NCBI GenBank assembly: GCA_910588845.1
Contig: CAJURU010000004.1
Span: 1 to 64,000, forward strand
DNA length: 64,000 nt
From: an uncultured Lachnospiraceae bacterium
GTDB taxonomy: Bacteria > Bacillota > Clostridia > Lachnospirales > Lachnospiraceae
Reading direction: 5' to 3'
Shown: piece by piece, positions 31,668 to 40,400 of the stretch
How positions within the stretch are numbered: position 1 is the stretch's first letter
How the letters are laid out: every line of letters starts with the position of its first letter
The notes under the pieces: model-generated
Database searches by the model: none
Told to the model about the DNA's origin: nothing
What the model saw: only the letters and a program-made list of their open reading frames with translations
Made by a program: the position numbers and the translations under genes

Positions 31668-31696
31668 ATGGGAAGCCGTTATTTGGCTTCCCATCT
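31668..31696 (-). terminator. Terminator containing the stop codon of the methyltransferase gene
   Basis: A perfect 11-bp stem GATGGGAAGCC/GGCTTCCCATC with a seven-base loop, followed on the minus strand by TTTTT. The left arm encodes the last residues of the methyltransferase (GRWEA), and the TAA stop lies in the loop. Confidence 0.8.
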
Positions 31697-32539
31697 GCCG
31701 CTTGCGCCGCAAGGCAGGACCAGGCCGCTGGAAGCGACTGGTAGACCGATTTCCTGAGCGTCAATTTGTCCTTGATAACTGCGCAGGGCAGCGCCCAGCA
31801 TATAGGCAAGCACCGCCGGCTGCAAACCGGTTGTATAGGAATTAATCAGGAAAAACAGTGGTTTTTCGGACAAAAGCTGTGCGCACAGCTTTACCAGAGG
31901 ATAGATGGCGTCTTCAATTTTCCAGATTTCTCCTTTGGGGCCTCTTCCGTAAGAGGGTGGATCCATAATAACGGCGTCATAGTGGTTGCCGCGGCGGATT
32001 TCACGCTCCGCAAACTTCACGCAGTCGTCCACAATCCAGCGGATAGGCGCGTCGCCAAGTCCGGAAGAGACAGCGTTTTCTTTCGCCCAGGTTACCATGC
32101 CCTTTGAAGCGTCCACATGGGTGACGCTTGCGCCTGCCGCTGCCGCGGCGAGGGTTGCACCGCCTGTGTAGGCGAAGAGATTCAATACTTTGACGGGACG
32201 GTCGGCATGACGGATTTTATCGCCGAACCAGTCCCAGTTTACCGCCTGTTCCGGGAACAGCCCGGTGTGCTTGAAGCTGAAAGGCTTGAGGTGGAAGGTC
32301 AGGCTGCCGTAATGGACGTCCCATTGTGAGGGGAGATTGAAAAATTCCCATTCGCCGCCGCCTTTGCTGCTCCTGTGGTAATGGCCGTTCTTTTTCTTCC
32401 ATCCTGCGTGAGCTTTAGGGGTGTTCCAGATGACCTGCGGGTCAGGCCTTACCAGGATATAAGATGCCCAGCGTTCCAGTTTTTCGCCCTCTGAGCAGTC
32501 AAGTACTTCATAATCTTTCCATTTATCTGCAATCCACAT
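31679..32539 (-). CDS. Class I SAM-dependent methyltransferase (RlmI/COG1092-like)
   Basis: 286 residues from an ATG at 32539 with an AGGAGG site. Motif I is VLNLFAYTGGATLAAAAAGA (about residues 121-140) and the catalytic loop DPPSYGRG near 205, as in 23S rRNA m5C methyltransferase RlmI relatives. It lacks the N-terminal PUA domain of RlmI. Likely an RNA methyltransferase acting in the cytoplasm; the exact nucleotide is unknown. It is transcribed opposite to both neighbours, with a terminator overlapping its stop. Confidence 0.85.
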   Translation of the reverse strand: MWIADKWKDYEVLDCSEGEKLERWASYILVRPDPQVIWNTPKAHAGWKKKNGHYHRSSKGGGEWEFFNLPSQWDVHYGSLTFHLKPFSFKHTGLFPEQAVNWDWFGDKIRHADRPVKVLNLFAYTGGATLAAAAAGASVTHVDASKGMVTWAKENAVSSGLGDAPIRWIVDDCVKFAEREIRRGNHYDAVIMDPPSYGRGPKGEIWKIEDAIYPLVKLCAQLLSEKPLFFLINSYTTGLQPAVLAYMLGAALRSYQGQIDAQEIGLPVASSGLVLPCGASGRWEAK

Positions 32540-32647
32540 ATTGGTAGTTTCCTCCTTGTTTCGATTGTACCATAGATGTATCTTGCAATCAACGCGGAAA
32601 TTCCGTATAATCGAAGACAGACTAGGAAGAAAAGCGAGGAATGAAAT

Positions 32648-33433
32648 ATGATTAACACAATACAAATCGGCCCGCTGACACTGCATATATACGGCATTAT
32701 GACAGCGCTTGGCTATTTGAGCGCATTTATTATCAGTGAAATCAGGGCAAAAAAGAAAGGCATGGACACGGACATCCTTTATGGGATTTTCTGGTGCGCG
32801 GTGCTTGGCGGTTCGCTGGGCAGCAAGCTGCTCTATTATATCGTGAGCATACCGGATATTATAAAAGACCCTTCCATTTTATGGGATTTTCAGAATGGCT
32901 GGGTAGTTTATGGAGGAATCATCGGAGGCGTGCTGACAAGTTTTGTTTACTGCCGTCTCAAAAAGGCAGATTTCGTCAGTTATCTTGATTTGGCGCTTCC
33001 GGCAGTGGCGTTTGCGCAGGGGTGCGGCCGCATAGGGTGTTTTTTTGCCGGATGCTGTTATGGGCGGGAGACGGATTTTCCTCTGCACATTGAGTATTGG
33101 CAGTCGGAGTATGCCCCCAACGGCGTGAAGCTGATTCCCACGCAGATTTATTCCAGTATAGGCGATTTTGTGATTGCCTTTGTATTGATGGCATATGCGA
33201 AGCGCGCGCCGAAAAAGGGCAAGGTGGCTGCCGGCTACTGCATTCTTTACAGTATCGGGCGGTTCGTGATAGAAATCTTACGCAATGATTACCGGGGAGC
33301 CGTTGGATTCCTCTCCACTTCGCAGATTATTTCCATTTTAATTCTGCTGCTGGGAATTGTCATGTACATTCGCGCGGAGAAGACTGGGGAACTGGCTGCG
33401 GCACAAGAGGAAGCGGAGAATGACAGACGCTGA
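32648..33433 (+). CDS. lgt: Prolipoprotein diacylglyceryl transferase
   Basis: Integral membrane enzyme that adds diacylglycerol to the lipobox cysteine of prolipoproteins. The 261 residues include about seven hydrophobic segments, GWVVYGGIIGGVL (around 85-97), and the signature GRIGCFFAGCCYG (about 129-141). It would modify lipoproteins such as the small one at 7719. Confidence 0.96.
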   Translation: MINTIQIGPLTLHIYGIMTALGYLSAFIISEIRAKKKGMDTDILYGIFWCAVLGGSLGSKLLYYIVSIPDIIKDPSILWDFQNGWVVYGGIIGGVLTSFVYCRLKKADFVSYLDLALPAVAFAQGCGRIGCFFAGCCYGRETDFPLHIEYWQSEYAPNGVKLIPTQIYSSIGDFVIAFVLMAYAKRAPKKGKVAAGYCILYSIGRFVIEILRNDYRGAVGFLSTSQIISILILLLGIVMYIRAEKTGELAAAQEEAENDRR

Positions 33434-33450
33434 TTTTTCTGATAAATGAT

Positions 33451-33478
33451 GAAATAAATACTGTTTTCATGCCGATAT
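33451..33478 (+). promoter_or_regulatory. Sigma-28-like promoter before the 215-residue hypothetical
   Basis: GCCGATAT (33471-33478) is an exact match to the sigma-28/SigD -10 consensus. At a 16-base distance lies GAAA (33451-33454), one change from the consensus TAAA. The -35 is therefore weak. Confidence 0.45.
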
Positions 33479-33511
33479 AGATAAAAGAAAGTTTATCGGG
33501 AGGTATAGAAG

Positions 33512-34159
33512 ATGAATTCAGGTATGGACACGAAGGTTACGGTTGGGAAGGTTACAGTGGACGTCGGGCAGGTGCTCCGCAATGTGACCGGTGTGGAGAC
33601 TGATAAAGAGAAGAAATCATTTTTACAGAAGATCTTAGAGCCCAAAGAGGTAGACGACAGCAGCAGTGAGATTAAGAAAGCGGAAAAGATTGCCCGCAAA
33701 ATTGCCAGAGGAGAATCGGTCACCCCACAGGAGAAAGCTTTGCTGATGCGTGTGGATCCGAAACTGGCGCAGATGGCGGAGCTTGCCCATGAACAGGGCG
33801 AGCGGTTGAAACATTCCTTGCAGCAGGCGTCCTCTAAGACGGAACAGCAGAATATCATACAGCAGGCGTACCAGATGGTAGCTCAGGTGAGTAAGAAGAA
33901 TCCGCAGTTCGGGGAACTTTTGGGTGAAGCAATAAAGGCGGCTGTACAGGATAGCCGCAAAAAAGGGATTTTCAGGGAGGAGGAATCCCTTGAAGTTGAT
34001 GACAAGAATGTTGAAGATAAGGGAGAGGCTTTGCCAGAGGGGATTACAAAACCGGAGAGCACGGCACAAGATGAATTCCCTGGGCAGGACGGGCAACAGG
34101 CGTTGCTGGAACAATTCTTTCCAGAGGAGTGGACATCTATTATGGACTGCAAGGGGTAA
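33512..34159 (+). CDS. Hypothetical protein, possibly sigma-28 regulated
   Basis: 215 residues, not recognised. It is soluble, without signal peptide or membrane helix. It starts MNSGMDTKVTVGKVTVDVGQ, has a predicted helical, charged middle (about residues 50-150, rich in Lys/Glu/Gln) and an acidic tail ending FFPEEWTSIMDCKG. GGGAGG lies eight bases upstream. A good sigma-28 -10 element lies 34 bases upstream of the start, hinting at a link to motility or late flagellar functions. A 295-base gap separates it from the surface-protein locus. Confidence 0.6.
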   Translation: MNSGMDTKVTVGKVTVDVGQVLRNVTGVETDKEKKSFLQKILEPKEVDDSSSEIKKAEKIARKIARGESVTPQEKALLMRVDPKLAQMAELAHEQGERLKHSLQQASSKTEQQNIIQQAYQMVAQVSKKNPQFGELLGEAIKAAVQDSRKKGIFREEESLEVDDKNVEDKGEALPEGITKPESTAQDEFPGQDGQQALLEQFFPEEWTSIMDCKG

Positions 34160-34196
34160 GGGGGCTCATTTTTGCATGGAAGCAGGCAAGAAATAA

Positions 34197-34225
34197 TTGT
34201 ATTGCATGTCGAATTGTGCTATACT
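34197..34225 (+). promoter_or_regulatory. Promoter of the surface-protein locus
   Basis: TTGTAT (34197-34202), 17-base spacer and TATACT (34220-34225) with an extended TG (34217-34218). It leaves a leader of about 220 bases before the giant surface-protein gene. Confidence 0.7.
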
Positions 34226-34454
34226 CTAATAGGAAAATGCATGAGGTTCATGTTAAATATAGGAAATAAAGGTTCTGCTATTATTTTTTACCGGTTAATT
34301 GCCGAAAAAATATTAATAATATAATTATCTTAATTATCCTAATATAGAACTGTTTGGGGACGTATGGGCGTAAGCCGTGATAATTAACGGCGTTTCCGAA
34401 TAGTTATTGATATATAAGCTTACTGGATAAAGACAAGAGCAGGAGGGAAAAACT
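34226..34454 (+). ncRNA. Long structured leader of the giant surface-protein gene
   Basis: No gene here. Possible helices: TAATAG with CTATTA around an inner CATGA/TCATG hairpin (about 34227-34300), and a three-way-like fold at 34356-34397. The latter is closed by GGGGACG/CGTTTCC and encloses GGC-GTAA-GCC and CCGT/ACGG. It does not fit the c-di-GMP-I, c-di-GMP-II or c-di-AMP riboswitch patterns I know. It may be a regulatory RNA of unknown class or simply an AT-rich leader. Confidence 0.4.
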
Positions 34455-37400
34455 ATGTACAGGGATCTAACCAAGAGAATATTGGCGTTGGCGCTCAGCG
34501 TCTGCATGATAGCCGGGATGGTAGATCTGTCCGGGCTTACTGTGCATGCAGCTGATGCAGACAATTTGATAAGCGGCGGTTCCGAAATCACAGTCGACAG
34601 GAGTTCGCCGATCGAGTATGACGGAAGCGCCAAGACGCCAAGCGTAACAGTTGTAGATTTAGAGAACGGAGTTACGTTGACACAGGGCACGGATTATCGT
34701 CTGGAGTACGATAACAATGTCAATGCGGGTTCAGCCGGGGTGACCGTAATTAATCTCCAGAACGAGTCGGACAGGAAACGCACCACCTTTCCGATTGCGC
34801 AGAGAGACATTAATTCAGGCACTTTTCCAAGCGGAGATGATCTGGCACAGGAGATTTCCAATGAAAATATGACGGTTACGCCTCCTGTGGATGTGACAGA
34901 CAGTGGGAACAAAGATCATCAGAATCTAGTGGGGGCGATGTCGTCAACATCGGTTGCCGACGTAGATTATACTTATGCATTCTCGAACAACAGAGGACCG
35001 GGAACGGCTACGGTAAGGATCACCGGACGGAATAACTATACAGGAACCAAGTCCATTGATTTCACAATTTCCCTGTTGGATGGGAAGAAATTGACGTTCG
35101 ACGTTGACCGCGGCAGCGGCGACAGGGGCAAGGTGTATACCGGAACAGATATTGAGCCTAAGGTGAGCAATGTCAAGTATGACGGCGTGGCCTTGACGCA
35201 AGATGATTATACGGTTCGCTATGCGAACAACTGCTATGCCGGGGATCAGGCGGAAGTCTGGATTGAAGGGAAAGGAAGCAGGTTCGGCGGGCTTAGGAGT
35301 GAGACGCAGTATTTCAAAATTACTAAAAGCCTTGGAGCCAGTTATGCTGCAAACTTAAATATATGGGCGGAGGATATCGACCCCCAGTCTTATAAGGGAG
35401 GGACTGCTGTCGAATTAGATGGGGCAGCGGATATCAAACTGCATGACCCGGATTATAAGGGTAAGACCTTAGAGTTTGGCAAAGATTTTGAGATAAGCAG
35501 CTATGCTAATAATATCAATGAGGGAACGGCAACAGTCACCCTCCACGGTATTGGATGTTATACAGGATTCCTGGATTTGCAGTATGAGATTATCGCTACA
35601 CGTCTTTCGGCTTCCATGGTTGATACGACGGGAGCAACATATGTGTATGACGGCACCGACCAGTTCGATAGAGTTAGGGCGGCGGTTGTTGTCAGCAATG
35701 GAGATATCGTATACGAAGAGGGCGTGGATTACACAATATCCCGCGTGTCGGGGGACGCCGGTACTTCCGCGGGACAGCATAAGATTGCAGTAACGCCTAT
35801 CAGCACCGGAATGCTGACAGGCAATACGGTGGAGGCAACTTACACCGTGGAACAGAAGGAGCTTTCTGATTCCAGGACGATAAGTATTGTCGTTGTCAAT
35901 TACACAGACAAAGAATACAACGGCCAGCCGAAAAAACCGGAGGTGGAGATAAGATATAAGCCTCAGGGGGCTGCTGAACAGGTTCTGAAAGCGGGTCAGG
36001 ATTATGATGCCGCTTTGAGTTACAATAATAATACGAATGCGACTACGGATACGAGCAAAGCGACTGTGTGGGCAGTCGGTAAGGGTAATTATAAGGGCAG
36101 CACGGCAAAGTGTGAGTTTGACATTGAGCCGATCAAACTGACGGCTCAGAATACCACCATTACAGGATTTACAGACGGCCAGGAGTTTGCTTACACGGGC
36201 AGCGCTATTGAGCCGAATGTGAACGTTGTGCACAGTACCAGAGGAACGCTGCGAAAAGGCACGGACTATACGGTTACATATGAGAATAATACGGACGTCG
36301 GCGGCGCCGGGGCGGCGGAAGTTAAGATTGTCGGTACCGGCAATTATGAAGGAGAGTTTCAGAAGCGTTTTACGATTATCCAGCGCGACTTGAATGACAG
36401 CGTTGTGTCTGTGCAGGTTCCAGCTTCTGTACAGTACACCGGAGAACAGCTCACGCCGGCCGTGACAGTCAAACATGGGGCAAAGACCTTAACCTTAGAC
36501 ACAGATTACACCTTGGAGTACGGACCTAATATTGAGAAGGGTTCGGGAAGCGTTAAGATTATTGGTATAGGCAACTATAAAGGGGAAGTCAATAAGACTT
36601 TTGCGATTACGGCGCGGAGCATTACCAGCGGGACGCTGAGTATCAGGGATATCAATCACGATCCGGTATATGATTTCACAACCGGAACGGCCAATGACCA
36701 CTATTATCCTTATACCGGGGCTCAAGTAACTTTCACGTTGGAAGTGAACTATACAAATGCGGAGGCGGGAATGCAGGATATCGCCTTAGAGCCAGGCGTT
36801 GATTATGACCTTGAATTTAAGCCCGGGGCTACGGCTATCGGCACAGCGCAGGCAACGATCCGGGCAAAGGGCAATTATACCGGAAGTAAGCCGGTGAACT
36901 TTACGGTTAAGGGTAACCTTGCCGATTATGGCAATCCGAGCGCGTTTACCTCTGTGATGATTCCGGAGCAGATTTATACCAGCAACCCGATTGTACCGGG
37001 GAACGCAGTTGTAACTTTTGCGGGAAAGACTTTAACCAGCAAGGATTATGACGTTGTCTGCGAGAATGGAGACAACACAGACGCGGGAATTGCCACGGCA
37101 AAGATCGTGGGAAAAGGAGATTATTACGGCACAGCCGAGCCGGTGGCGTTTAATATCCGCAAATTTAATCTTTCTAAAGATGATTTGCAGGCCAATAATT
37201 ATGTTATTAATAATGTGGAAGCCAGTTATGATTTCTGTGAGACAACGGTAGGAATCCAGCCGATACCGCAGATTACCCATAACGGGAATGCTTTGACACA
37301 GGATCTGCATTACTATGTTGAGTATGGCGACAACAATAAGATTGGCAAGGGAAGCCTTACGATTAAGGGCGATGACGTCAATTACGAAGGGGAACACAGG

Positions 37401-40400
37401 ATTGAATTTGACATAACGCCGTATGACCTTGGCAAAGGCGAGGCGGCAGGGAATGTCGTTGTCCAGGGAATCGAGGATGTTATTCTTGACGCAGTAATTG
37501 CAGGCAATGATGTTAATGCGGAGATGTTGGAGAATGCAGTAATCATGTCCGGCCTGCGGGTGGAATATACGGCAAAAGGTTTGGACGGTTCTGTGGTAGG
37601 AAACCGACAACTGGAATTCGGAACAGAATATACAATTTCCTATAAAGATAATACGAAGATTGGCGAGGCAACAATCACAATCAATGGTACAGGCAACTTC
37701 GGCGGAACGATTACAAAGACTTTCCGTATCCGCGGAGATTTATCATCAGACAGGACAGAGATGACAGTAGCTGACTGTGATTACTCACCGACAGGCAATA
37801 CGCCGGAGCCGACAGTCACCTACACCTACGATAATGGCGTGAAGGAAACCCTTACAGCTGGGGTTGACTATGCGGTAACTTATGAGAACAATACGGACGC
37901 TACTGCCAAGAGCGGTTCTAAAGCGAGAGTAATCATCTCTCCGGTGATGTCGGAGGATGGCAGCACAATAGTCGGTAACTATGCGCAGAGCGGCGACGCC
38001 AAATCGCAGGAATTTGAGATTCGCCAGAGAGACCTCACCTACGCGATTGAGACGGAGGGTCAGGAGAAAGATCCGGCGCTTAATGTGACGGGGCTTATTG
38101 AGGAAGGTTATGAGTATACCGGTTTGGATATTATACCGGAACTTGTGATTGCATGTAACGAGCTGAACCTGGGTGTAGGCACTGACTACACGATCTCAGC
38201 GGCCAACAATAAAAATGTATTTACATTTGCCGAGGGAGCAGGCGGAGAGCGCGGCGAGCGGTTGATGCCCACCGTCATGGTAAGCGCGGTTCAGGATCCG
38301 GATGGCAATTATACGGGCAATTATAAGGGCGGATTCCAGATGGAATTCAAGATTAACCCCAGAGAGATTTCTGCGGAAACCGTGATGACTGCATTGCGCA
38401 TCAAAGGGGAAACTTATGATGATTCGCGTGTGCCGGAAGTGGATTTTACCGGGGAGGCAATTACATTCCCTCTGGATCCGGCGGATCCGACAAATACGAA
38501 GAATGACCTTGAAGTGACCTGGAGCAAGATGGGACAGAACACTTCGCTGGTGGAAGGCCAGGATTACAATGTTACTTATGAGGATAATGTCAGAATCGGC
38601 GAAGCGAAGATTGCTATTTCAGAGGTAGAGTTCAGCAACTATAAGGGGACGTACGAGAGAATCTTTAAGATTATGGCGAGCATTGAGATTGTCGATGAAG
38701 AGAATCCGCCGCTTCGCTATATGACGCTGGATTATGACCACAATGTGCCCTTTGGTATCGTGGACGTATATCCTGATATGGTATTTGAGGATGTGTCCGG
38801 CGGGGAAGATGAAGAACCTTACATTTTAGAGAAGGATAAAGACTTTGAGATAGTCACGGCAGCTAATCAGGGCACGGCTTTAGAAGTCAGCCGCAATAAC
38901 CGCAACGTGGCAAGTGAGACGGCGGCAGAGGAAGAGAGGCCGATGGTAGTTATCCGTGGAATTGGCTGCTACCGTGGAATAATTAAGAGATATTACAACA
39001 TCATTCCTAAGAATCTGACAACAGACGAGGGAGATATAACGATAACGTTTGACGGGGCTTTGAATTCCGAAGATTATGAGAATGCTTTCATTTATACCGG
39101 ATCAGCGATTGAGCCTGCAGTTAAGGTTTATAACCATGGGCAGCTTATGGAGCCAGGCGTTGATTATACCGTAGCGGGCTATGTAAATAATACGGCGATT
39201 TCTACCGAGAGCCGCAAAGCGAGTGTGATTATCCGGGCTGTTGACGGCGGCAACTATCTCGGTCAGAAGACATTTGAGTTTAACATTATCCGGCGTCCGA
39301 TTGAAGGAATGCAGGCAGAACTTGTAGGAGATAATCCGGTATACAACCGTAAGGCGAGGACACCGGAGATTAAGGTCTTCTTTATGAACGGCACGGAAGA
39401 GGTAGTGCTGACAAAGAATGACTATGATGTTGCTTATGAGAATAATATCAACGCCGCTACGCAGTATGCGGGCGATGATGCGCCGGTTGCTATTATTACG
39501 GGCAAGAATGCTTACGGCGGTACTTTGAGGAAGAAGTTTACGATTGAGCCGGAGCCGCTCGATGAGAGCAATGATGATTTTGATATTACGGCGGCGGCGG
39601 CGCCTTATACAGGAACAGAGGCAACTACGACTGTTACGGTGAAAGCGAAGGATGGCACGCTTCTCGAAGAGGAGACAGATTATCTGATTTCCGGCTACAG
39701 GGATAACGTGAGCGCCGGAACCGGTTATGTGACAATCCGTGGAAATGGCAACTATACCGGAACAAGGGATGTGCCTTTCAGCATTATACCGCCGGATGTC
39801 TCTGAAGATTTCCGGGTTGAGGATATTCCGGAGCAGACATTTACCGGAAAGCCGATTGAACCGCAAGTAAGCGTTTCCCTGTCGGTGGGCGAGGGAGAAG
39901 AGGAAGTCAAAATCCCGCTCACCGAGAGCGATTATGTAGTAGAATACGAGAACAATACAAATGCCGGAACAGCGACTGCGATTATTAAGGGAGCCGGTAA
40001 CTTTGCCGGCGAGAAGAGAGTAGAATTCAAGATTCTGCCCAAGAACATTGGCAACGAAGAGGGCATGGACGCAGAAATGACTCTCGCTGATATCGAAGAT
40101 CAGCTTTACACCGGAAAAGGAGTTACGCCGGATGTAGATCTGAGATTCCGAAGCCCGGCATCCACTCAGGCGGACGGAGAGGATGAAGACATAGACGGAG
40201 ATACGGACACAGATAATGACGGACGTTTAGCGCTGGGTAAAGATTACACGCTTAATTATCTCACCAACGTGGCAGTCGGAACAGCCAGCGTAACGATCGT
40301 CGGTATTGGCAACTTTACCGGTAATATCCAGACGACGTTTCGCATTCTCGGGCCGATGAATCTGGCAGAGGTATCTAAGATTCCGGCGCAGCCGTATACC

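Noticed and set aside
34226..34454. c-di-GMP or c-di-AMP riboswitch
   Set aside because: Conserved elements of these classes (for example the GCAAA...ACGCAAAG pattern of c-di-GMP-I) are absent; kept only as an unassigned structured leader.
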